From Gnomoniopsis sp. IMI 355080 (Eukaryota > Ascomycota > Sordariomycetes > Diaporthales > Gnomoniaceae): a stretch of DNA of 64,000 bases. The DNA is taken from NCBI GenBank assembly GCA_027946555.1, contig JAPEVC010000114.1, positions 1 through 64,000 on the forward strand. The letters run 5' to 3'. Below the pieces are notes generated by a model. The model saw nothing but the letters and a program-made list of their open reading frames with translations, did no database searches and had not been told where the DNA came from. The position numbers and the translations under genes are program-made. Below, piece after piece: positions 48,832 to 58,500 of this stretch; within the stretch, counting starts at the first letter, position 1, and each line of letters opens with the position of its first letter.

Positions 48832-49313
48832 GCTTTCGGAATGCTCAAAATATTAAGAATGGAAACCGCCACGAGAACTCGTAAGAAGCGAATCGTGTTT
48901 TGTTCCACAAGGGTTGAAGTCAAGATGGAAACTGGTCCGTGCGTTAAAAGGGTTCGTCGCAACCGGAACAGCTCGTGTAAATCAAGTTATCTCTGCGCGG
49001 TGAGTGAGGATTCGAATTTAGTTGGCTCAAAAATTCAGGTGCAGAATAGATGAGAAGGACCCCCTATAAAAATTCACTATGTCTTTGGGGATAGAAAGCA
49101 ATCGATACATTGTTTGTACGGATTGGCTCCGACATGGAACCTTCTCTGCAGGGGCTTAGTCAGTCCCGCTTCATTATGACGACGTCCAGTCCTTTCTTGG
49201 AACGTTGGAATTAGTGGAAGTTTTGTTATCTACGACTTGTCATTCTCGAAAAGCGACTCTCACTTTTGTTTGCTTTGGACTTCGAAAGCTCATCTTAGCT
49301 TATCAATTGCAAG
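48832..49313. promoter_or_regulatory. Shared divergent promoter of the acetoin pair
   Basis: 482 bp between the two start codons. It contains CCCCTATAAAAA (49062-49073), a TATA element pointing toward the synthase and overlapping a CCCCT stress-response core; AGGGG at 49150-49154; and TGACGACGTC at 49177-49186, which contains an ACGTC half-site like those bound by Atf1-type bZIP factors. Co-regulation of both genes from this region is inferred. Confidence 0.6.
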
Positions 49314-51005
49314 ATGTCCTCGGGCACAGAGACCGTGAACGTCGTGATCGATTCTCTTCTAGCTGCTGGGGTCAAGTACGTCTTCGGAGTTCCTGGCGCC
49401 AAGATTGACTCGGTCTTCAATGCCCTTATCGACCACCCCGAGATCAAGTTGGTCGTCTGCCGCCATGAACAAAACGCAGCATTCATAGCTGGTGCGATTG
49501 GGAAGATAACCGGACGACCCGGAGTGTGTATCGCTACGTCCGGCCCTGGTACTAGTAACCTGGTCACGGGACTCGTGACGGCCAACGATGAGGGAGCGCC
49601 GGTTGTTGCGATAGTCGGAAGCGTGAAGCGTGCTCAGGCTGCTAAGCGCACGCACCAGAGCTTGATGGCTGTTCCTCTGCTAAGGCCCGTCACCAAGAAA
49701 GTTACGCAAGCGGTAGTTGAGGATCAGGTGTCCGAGATTATGCTGGATGCTTTCAGGGTGGCTGCTGCTATTCCACAAGGTGCTACTGTCGTGAGCCTGC
49801 CAATCGATGTAATGACGGCTGGTCACAAGTCCTCCATTCCTGCGGCGCCACCTCATGCGTTCGATCCTCCGGGGTACGGTCCTTCGTCTGACTCGGCACT
49901 GGCTGAGGCTGTCAAGCTCATCGAAGGAGCAAAATTCCCGGTTTTGTTCCTCGGTATGCGAGGCGCAGACCACAAAGTGGTCGAGTCTGTACACAGATTC
50001 CTAAGAAAGTATCCTATACCCGTTGTTGAGACTTTTCAAGCCGCAGGTGCCATTTCTCAGGAGTTAGTCCATCTATTTTATGGACGCATTGGGCTGTTTC
50101 GGAACCAGCCGGGAGACAAGATGATTGGGAATTCCGACCTTGTCATCACAGTGGGGTACGATCAGGCCGAGTATGATGCGGATTCATGGAACACGTCTGG
50201 GAATCGCCTACCAATCATCCACATGGACACTACGCAAGCAGCTATGAGCGTCTCCTACAGTCCCAGGCTAGAGCTCATCGGCTCTATGGCCGACAACCTC
50301 ACCGCCCTTGCCAGCAGACTGACCAAGGTGGCTCGCCCACAGGATACTGAAATTGGTCAGTCTGTCTACAAGACGTTCCACGAATGGGAAGCTGGCGTCA
50401 AGGCCCAGGGCACCGCCAACCCCAGTGGCCCTGTCCACCCACTGCATTTCATTCGCCTCCTTCAGGGATCGATATCTCCACAAACAGTGGTCACCGTCGA
50501 CGTCGGTAGCCTCTACATCTGGATGTCCAGATTTTTCTACTCATATAACCCCAGAACTTTCCTGGTCTCCAACGCCCAACAAACACTAGGCGTTGCTCTT
50601 CCCTGGGCTATCGGCGCATCACTTGTCAATGGTAACGAGAAAAAAATCATCAGCATCAGCGGCGATGGCGGATTCCTTTTCAGCGGGCAAGAGCTTGTGA
50701 CAGCTGTGCAACAAGGCTGCAACATCACTCACTTTATATGGAATGATGCCAAGTACAACATGGTCGAGTTCCAGGAAGTGGACAAGTACGGCCGGAGCTC
50801 AGGTGTCGACCTAGGCGGGGTGGACTTTGTCAAGTATGCCGAGAGTATGGGGGCAAAGGGACTAAGGGCGAACAGTTCTGAAGAGATCGAGGGCGTGATG
50901 AAAGAGGCGCTCGCCTACCAAGGGGTCTGCGTCGTAGACATTGTGATCGACTACTCGGACAATCACGAATTAATGTCGAATGTCATTGCAGGCAGTATTT
51001 CGTAG
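49314..51005 (+). CDS. Catabolic (AlsS/BudB-type) acetolactate synthase
   Basis: A single intronless frame encodes 563 aa, close to bacterial AlsS. The three ThDP-enzyme domains are intact: YVFGVPGAKIDSVFNALIDH, then CRHEQNAAFIAGAIGK with the catalytic Glu52; the central domain FPVLFLGMRGADH; and the ThDP motif GDGGFLFSGQEL (GDG 450-452) closing with ITHFIWNDAKYNMVEFQEVD. The WND-YxMVxFQ segment and the final VDYVKYAES/IDYSDN-like blocks are typical of the FAD-independent catabolic enzymes rather than of the mitochondrial anabolic Ilv2. No transit peptide is present. The enzyme joins two pyruvates to 2-acetolactate in the cytosol. Next to acetolactate decarboxylase this would make acetoin, a sink for pyruvate and an uncharged volatile product. 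Homology to bacterial AlsS and lack of introns favour acquisition from bacteria. Confidence 0.95.
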   Translation: MSSGTETVNVVIDSLLAAGVKYVFGVPGAKIDSVFNALIDHPEIKLVVCRHEQNAAFIAGAIGKITGRPGVCIATSGPGTSNLVTGLVTANDEGAPVVAIVGSVKRAQAAKRTHQSLMAVPLLRPVTKKVTQAVVEDQVSEIMLDAFRVAAAIPQGATVVSLPIDVMTAGHKSSIPAAPPHAFDPPGYGPSSDSALAEAVKLIEGAKFPVLFLGMRGADHKVVESVHRFLRKYPIPVVETFQAAGAISQELVHLFYGRIGLFRNQPGDKMIGNSDLVITVGYDQAEYDADSWNTSGNRLPIIHMDTTQAAMSVSYSPRLELIGSMADNLTALASRLTKVARPQDTEIGQSVYKTFHEWEAGVKAQGTANPSGPVHPLHFIRLLQGSISPQTVVTVDVGSLYIWMSRFFYSYNPRTFLVSNAQQTLGVALPWAIGASLVNGNEKKIISISGDGGFLFSGQELVTAVQQGCNITHFIWNDAKYNMVEFQEVDKYGRSSGVDLGGVDFVKYAESMGAKGLRANSSEEIEGVMKEALAYQGVCVVDIVIDYSDNHELMSNVIAGSIS

Positions 51006-52929
51006 AAAGCGGACTTGTTTTCCTCATTGCCAATTGGCAAAAATTCGACGGTTCCAAATTACGCACTGGCAAGTATGATGAACCATAATGGCTATTTCTA
51101 TACTCGAGTGGTCTTGACTGGTCAGTGTACTAGTACCATCTACCTAGGTATGAGAAAGTATGATTAGGAAGGAAATAAAACATTAGTATCCATTTTTGAG
51201 AAACGATGGAAATAGCCGATAAGTCGAAATATTGAGAGAGCAAGACTGGAACACCTGGAAGATGTCAGTGATGTTTGAAAGATGAAAATTCGAAAGCAAT
51301 GCGGAGTGCATACCTAGGCTAGGTTTGATTCAGCAATGCAATAGTAATGGCAGTTGTCCGGCAAGGTTACATCAAGAGTCTGTGCAGAAAAACAAGTAAA
51401 GACGACAGGTCATCAATTGGCCTGGCATGCCTAGCTTGTTTATGAGTCACTTACCACGTACCTGGGTCTGTCACACATCAAGAGACGGTGAGACCGCGAT
51501 CGACAAGCTCTTCGCCACTCATAATGGAGAGGTCAATAGATTGCTGAAAGAAAGGCATCAATTTGCTAAGCTGGCATGCAACATGCACATATGTACAGCG
51601 TGTCAACGTAGCTATTCTGGGGGGTTTCTCAAAAAGTGAATTTGTAGTTGAGAGCCTTGTGAACCTTGGAAAGGTCCCGCAGTGCCAGACTATAGACTAG
51701 GAGCATTTGATAGATTTTTATGGAGGCTTGGTATGAAAAGACGATCACACATACAATATAGAACTATCTTGTCAACTTGTCGACAAAGTTGCGTGCTCTA
51801 TTGAATTCTTCGTAATGAACAAATTTATGCTTGGCAGTGTAAGATTTCAAGCTCGAAAGAAGCTCATCAAGTAATGACAGATGCATCAGATGCAGGCAAT
51901 ATAGGTAATAAATGATCAAGTAGGATAGTGTAGGGTGGCGGGAAACTCTGGAAACAAAACAAAAGGAAGAAAACCGCCAGAGGAACGGAATGTGATGGTC
52001 GTGAACAAATTACCTCCGGGGACTCCCAAGCAAATTTGGCTTGGGGTTCCTCGGGGGGGGGGGGTTAGTCAACTTCAAGCCGGCGTATTGAAAAGCAGTC
52101 GGGTGAGGTTTGTAGCATAACCAAGCTCCATGTTTGCAAATAAGCACATCAAAATCATTAAATTGACTTTAGGTGGGCTTGGTTGTGTTTCGAGGTTGAA
52201 CATGAGGGCGGTATTATGATCAAACCTGGTCATTTGAATTCCAGCAACAAAGACAACGGAAAGCTGGAAGGTAATTCGAAGTTGATTGGCTAAAAGAAAA
52301 ATTTACTGCGTAGGATACTTGATTGTGGGATAGTTCCAAGTGTAGTGTACCAGTATGTGATTGTAACAACCTAACGGACGAGCCAAGCGGTCGGTCGTGA
52401 TGGACAACAATCAGGAGAGAAAGACGCTCCATCATTGATGAAGTGAGCGTAAACGGGCCTGGAAATTATCCACAGGCAGACGTTAGCCCAGCAGCGAGAA
52501 ATGGACATGGAAGACACTCTCGGTTGGTTGCATGAACAGAAGCAGGGGTTTCCAAAGCCTCGCCTGACAGCACCGAAATTCACAGCCCTGAAAAGGCTAG
52601 ACTGTCTGTAAAGTTTTGTAAACCTCTTTGATGGGCAATGCCTCGCAGAAACATGTCTGTCGTTGCTCAAAAGCTCTATACCCAATCAAAGAGGAATTGA
52701 AGCATTGATCGTGTCGTTTGCGCTGCTTGTCCCTTGCCAATAGGTATTTAGTCATGCGGGTGTCCTGTCCTCTCCGTGATTCCCTCAAGCCTCTTCTTTA
52801 AATACTTGGATGACCGGAATACCTCTCTTGGTCCTCTTTCTTGGCCTGCTTGGTAAAACAACAAACTGAACAATTTCCACTCAACTCATATCCCTGTCTA
52901 TTTGTTTGTAGCACACTCATTGCGCAGCC
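51006..52929. other. Intergenic, 1.9 kb, AT-richer than its surroundings
   Basis: No gene was supported. It contains the TACCTAGGTA palindrome at 51141-51150, a related TACCTAGGCTAGG at 51311-51323, and a G-run of about eleven at 52052-52065. It separates the acetoin pair from the orphan gene. Confidence 0.5.
51141..51150. repeat. TACCTAGGTA palindrome, copy 6
   Basis: Perfect palindrome 136 bp beyond the stop codon of the synthase gene. Confidence 0.8.
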
Positions 52930-55503
52930 ATGGGAGATGCACAAAACCCGCAACACTCCCGTTTTCCCGCACTACTACACTATGCAGATCACTTCGTCCA
53001 GGCGGTGAACAAGGCGCAGAGCTTGGCAGAAGAGGCAGATTCTAGGAAGGCTATCCTTCTCAACGAAATAGAAATCAAACAGGCAGAGCTCCGGGATCTC
53101 CAGGAAAGGATTCAGAATGTGCAAACGAGCAAGGCCGAAAAAGAAAGAGAACTCTATGACTTGGAAACTACTTTGAGCAAAGACATAGAACACGTCGAAG
53201 CGGACGCATTCAGAGTCTTAAGACCCGAAATGTTGGGCTCCTACGTGAGTTGACTGGCTTTCCCATGACTTCGTAACTTCCAGACATGAGGGATATAGCC
53301 CTTTCGCATATGCTAACAACAAGCTAGCAATCAGCGGGTCTACGAACACCGTCCTGTTCTATCAGAATAGAGGATAGCCCACGTCTCCCGACTTTGTATC
53401 ATCCAAGCGCCGCATCCCCAAAGCCTAGCCCTGCCCCCGTACCACCGAAGAGGACCTTCCCAGCGGAAATAGACACCCCAGCAGCAAGCAAACGCCGTCG
53501 GTCATCTCAACAGACTACACGGAGCTCAACGAGTGATGTTACTTCCAATTGGGACAACACTGGGCCACCCTATGATCCTCCACCAGGCCGAGTACGCGAG
53601 AGGCCCGGGGTACGTACGTTGTCTCCCACTCTGGGGCTGCCGCCCAAAAGCAAACGGCCCATGGTCATGTGATTATGGGATTTATGGTACTGACAAGTCA
53701 ACAGCAAACAACGACAGCTCAGATTTCTCAAGGTACTGTGATCGGAATGAGGCACATCGGCACGGGTCACGATCGGGTCATGCTCCCAGACAACAGTGAC
53801 GGCGACGAGTGCGGAAGCGTTGACACGAGTTTGGCTGTGGAGCCAGACGCCATATATGCGCGAAATGAGCTCGTTGCCATTGATCCTGGTGGCTTAGAGG
53901 ACGCATATGATTCTGCCTCCGTGATTCGGGGGATCGACAATCGCAAATGCCGAACAATATCTGCGCAAGTGGCACCAGATCAGACAGCTGAGTGCGGTCT
54001 TCGCGGTGACATACTTGAAACGGAGTCTATGCAGCAACACAACATGAATCTACCATGCCCAAATAGCTCTTTTGGACACGACGAAGTACTTCAGCTTTCA
54101 GGGACGCGCGCATCGTTCCCAAACGATGGTCGAGATCAGGAAGTGATACAGAACGGGGATAGACTCAGCGAACTCACGACGTCCGACGACAGCCAAAGTA
54201 TCGATTCTCAGTGGCAGTCTCAGCTGGGAATTGGCGATAAGCACGCAGACGCCTATGACAAAGAGGTAGCTGAAGCTTTTGGTCAGTTTCCAAGCAATGA
54301 AATCATCGTGGATCCAATCGTTGGCCAGTTGTACCAGTGTCCGTGGGACGACGGTGAAGGCGGCTCGATTAAGCCAGTCTGGTATTATGTGACCCGCTTG
54401 CCTTTTGGGAATTATGACGAGATCGGAATTTCAGGACGTTTGAACGGCTCGCCACTCTGCAACCAGAGCAATATCCCGCCATGTTGCAGAGTGTCCAAAG
54501 ATCCCCACCGGCCCGTGACTTGGGCTCCTGGCTTTGAAAAAGGAGGGCCATGGGTCACCAGGCGCAAGTTCCCTTTTCTGTTCTTGGAGAAGGGCTTAGA
54601 CATACCTCCACCAGGGGAATGGTTCTCTATACCGGCGGACCCACCATGCACAGCCTGGATTGAGGTGAAGACGCTGCGGTCTGAAAATCATCAGCATCCC
54701 CCAGAACATGATATAAGTGGCCTACGCGACGGCATCGCTGTAGTCGACGCCTTCAAATTACGACTGGTGGCAATTCGAGAAAGCATGGTGGCTGGCCTTC
54801 ACTTCGAGTTTGCACCAGCATCACCATACCCTGCCAGCGCATCTACAACAAGAACCATCGAAGCAGAGCTGGTAAGTTTCACACGGTCACGAGAGCGTGC
54901 ATACGGGTCATCGCTGACCAGGAATTGCAGGAAGGATCTCAATCAGAAGATATCCCGGAACCGCAACACAGGCCGGCCAACACAATAAGTCCGCCACATA
55001 TAATTCCGGGGTCTCGAGGGACGCCAGAACAGGCCACACCTCCGCCAGGATCAAACTCCGAACAAGCTTCTACGTCTAGAACTCCAGTTGGACAAGAGTC
55101 CCAACCCATGGCTCCTGGGGGTCATATTCCGCGAGATTCCATGTCCCATGTGGGAGATGCTGAGCAGCCTGTTGCTGTTGTCCGGCCTTCGGTCCTGGCC
55201 TCATGTCCCAGCATTGACGACGCCTCCGCAATGGAAGCAAACTCGATTCCGAACAACACTGACCTTAGTCGACCTCAGTGGGGTCCCAGCGCCAAGAAGA
55301 GAATATCGCTTGAGGAGTACAAACGTTCCAAGCGCTCCAAGCCTTCTCAACCGCGCTCGCCGCGCTCGCCGTCCTTGACACGAAGGCTGAAAGATCTGCC
55401 CCAGTCGCTCGCACTTCGCCAAAATACTCCCCTGTCTCCAGATTGGGACCAACCTGGACCACAATATAACAAATATGGTGTTCAAATCTTTGAGGATGAA
55501 TGA
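52930..55503 (+). CDS. Orphan protein with coiled coil and conserved-looking central block
   Basis: Four exons (52930-53244, 53328-53609, 53705-54871, 54931-55503) give about 778 aa. I do not recognise a family. The N-terminus has a strongly heptad-like coiled coil (EIEIKQAELRDLQERIQNVQ, about 48-90). A Pro/Ser-rich basic linker follows. The central region (about 395-555) is dense in Trp, Pro, Cys and Gly: IVDPIVGQLYQCPW, KPVWYYVTRLPFGNYDEIGI, GSPLCNQSNIPPCCRV and RRKFPFLFLEKGLDIPPPGE, so it is probably a folded domain. The C-terminus is disordered with basic runs (SAKKRISLEEYKRSKRSKPS) and ends QYNKYGVQIFEDE. No signal or membrane segment is present; nuclear location is possible. The second intron has donor GTACGT and branch TACTGAC; a different acceptor at 53722 would remove six residues. 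Confidence 0.8.
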
Positions 55504-58500
55504 AACAAAATCGGACAAGGAGACTGATCGCTCTTCGGGTGCAGGATGTTAGATCAACACTCAGTTCAAGCCCTGCGGCACCTAGTCCCCTACTACAGCA
55601 ATCCGACGCTAAATGGCATTCTTAACTCAGCCTCTGGCTGAATTAAAAGGCGCACCTTGACGGATAATTCAGCGATGATCACTCATACCTGGAAAGCGAT
55701 CCCTAGAATGAGACGAACCGTTCATGAGGGTGTCTCGTTGAGATGGGAAGAGGGAGGAGAGAAGCATGCATACGCCTGCTAATTATCGGCTCAGTATGTG
55801 GCGGGTGAGATGACTCGAAACAAGAAACCAGCAGTTGGACAGCTGGGGGTGGGAAAGGTGAACCTGCTCTTGGTAGCAGTGGGAGTGGACCGGACTCTAG
55901 ATACAGGTTGGGAAATGCGGGTAAACGCAGGATTTGTTGGACAAAATGACGAGGCAGGGTTTAGCAATGAACATAACGTCGTTGGGACAATAGAAAGCAA
56001 CGTACAACGCGCACACCTAGTTCGAAACTTTACCTAGGTGGTTATGTGCACCGTTCCTCGATAAAAGCCCGGAGCAGTGAGCGAATGCGTTCATGTCATG
56101 TCCTCCTTAAGGGTAGCCCTCCTTTCTCACAGCCCGCTATGCAAAAGCTCGTCCAACAGCCTATGCAACTACGTGTGGTCGTCTGGAGACTGACAGATCT
56201 GATGTGCAGATACGAGCAAGGTGCATAAGTAGGGGCCAAGCAAGTTTGTGGAAGTGGACACAATGAGGCTGGAAAGGTGGAAAGATTGGACAAGGTTTGT
56301 GGGTCGACAGAAGTGACCGCCAAGCAGGGAACTAACAACGAGGCTGGTAAACTAGAACGCCAGCCTCGCCCTCCAAAAGTTCGTTGTAACGCGGATCGGC
56401 AAACCAGGATTCCCCTACTGTCCCATTTGGGAAGTCGGCAGCCTCGCCGGAACAACGTCGTCTGAGTCAGCGCGGCCAAGAAACAGATCTCACGACTCAG
56501 TTCGGAGCTTTAGATTTATACTACGGGTAGGTTCCCGAGTCCTGTTGATTGTTGATCAGACGATTCACGTGCCCGTAGAAAGCATCATCTTCGTGTTGCA
56601 TTCGTCTTGGCCCAGGGCACGACGACGTGACCGCATGCACGCACCTGCATGCTGGTGTGCCTTGGAGGCCGTGCCATGATCTATGATGCTTTGTGCAATG
56701 TTGTTGACGCGCAGAGGCGATATCTAATTTGTCTTTGAGCGATCGGAGAAGCGTAGATGATCGGGCCAGCAGTCATTACTGGGCAACTAACTAGGTAGTT
56801 TTCCATATTGATGCTAAGTCGATGATTCGCTTCTGTCACCCAAGGTAAACTCTGAGAATATTGAACTGGGTTTTCCACAACGATCACTTCCAACGACCTG
56901 CATAGGCATTACTTGGCATGCGGCCCGTTCAACAGCATCAAGTATACTGTACCAAGAAAAGTCTGGTGAACAAGCCCGTGCTCAGACTCTGAGGTTGTGG
57001 ATCGGATGATCAGCAAAAACTGATCTGATCTCTCGAGCGTCAACTCAATTCTGCGCCTCACAAAGACCTCATGTGCGGGAAAAGCTCGGTACCTAGGAGT
57101 ATACAATTGCAAAGCAGAAGCACTTCGGCGGTAGAACACGGCACGGACACCGCTGGGACGCGGCGATAAAGCAAGACCGTAGCGATACGAACAGCATTGC
57201 TTCGCTCACTCATGCGAGGGTGTAGCTGTAAGATACGATAAATTGCTGGATATCTGGCTCAACATTTCCTGCAGGTGGACATGCATCTGCTCATCACGGG
57301 CTGAACGTGCAGTGCACGTTGATGTACCTACCCGGGTCACTTACAAAGTTCGTCAAGTGGTCCAGTGACAATGGGCCATCAGACGCGCGCGAAAGAAGAT
57401 GTCAAAGAGCTTGCGGGTCACGCTTCTTGCCAGAGACGATGCCTGAGGACGAGCGATCTGTGAACAGCGCCCTGATACAAGGCAGACAGCATCATGATTA
57501 GTGAAGCCAAAGGCCTTCGTCGACGCCACAACCATCTGTGCGTCGAAGATGGGTTTGCAAAGTATCTCGAGCAAGCAAGTTTGTCAACATAGAAATTTGC
57601 GACCCGCGCCGTCAGGCTTGCTTGTTTACACTCCGGATTTGAAGACGCGGACCTGTAGCGCGTGGGCAGGGACTGATCGCAAAATGCTTAAGTCAACGGG
57701 CCCATCCTGCATGGATGGCTGCAGTGATCTGGTCCTCACCGTCACATTGCCTGGAAGAAAGTTGCAGGGCAGTCGGTGTAGCCCTGTATGCATGGCCAAC
57801 CTTTCCATAGCTGCGGCCGGCAAAAATGGGGTCTGAGACTCTTTCGTGGTCTCCCTGGCAGTGAGGTAGGATCGAACAACATGTTGTATTCAGTAGCCAG
57901 TGGCCTGTGAACGGCCTGCGAGTTGACTTCAGATAGATCCTTGCAAGTCCACCAAACAAGGGCTGGATGGGTACGAGATGATACGTGGATAAGCTGATAA
58001 GGGTAGTCTTCCAGCCTTCATGTCGCCGGTCGGTGTCAGGCCGTTGGTGTTGCATCCCATGTGACCTGATTCCTGATTGACGCCCAAGCGTTTTGTTTGG
58101 TGAAACGCGAACAACTGTTGTGCGAAAGTTTCCGGGTTGGTGGTACTGAACAGGTCCTGAGACGGTAAAACGAAGATGAGATGGAACACTCCTGGCGCTC
58201 GGTTGACCATCATCAACGAGCTATCGAACACACTGAAGCACTCGTTCTGAAGTTATCAGACAGCAGACTCGTCATCAAGAGACCAGGTCGCGGAGGGCGG
58301 TGGCAAACTGATCAAGGTTTTGCTTTGTCCCCAGGACCATGAGTCATCGCAGCTTTTTGTTGTCCAACCGGTTGAATGCGATGACCGATCAAAAAAAGAA
58401 TAGGCACGGCTGGAGGGAGTTGACAGCTCAGTCAGTCGATGCCTTAGGTAGGTCTAGGGCGGTATTGCACATAGTGCCAGGATCGCGGCTAGGTTTGGCC

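Noticed and set aside
56096..56479. 127-codon Cys-rich minus-strand frame as a secreted effector
   Set aside because: No signal peptide; cysteine spacing irregular; composition consistent with a chance frame.
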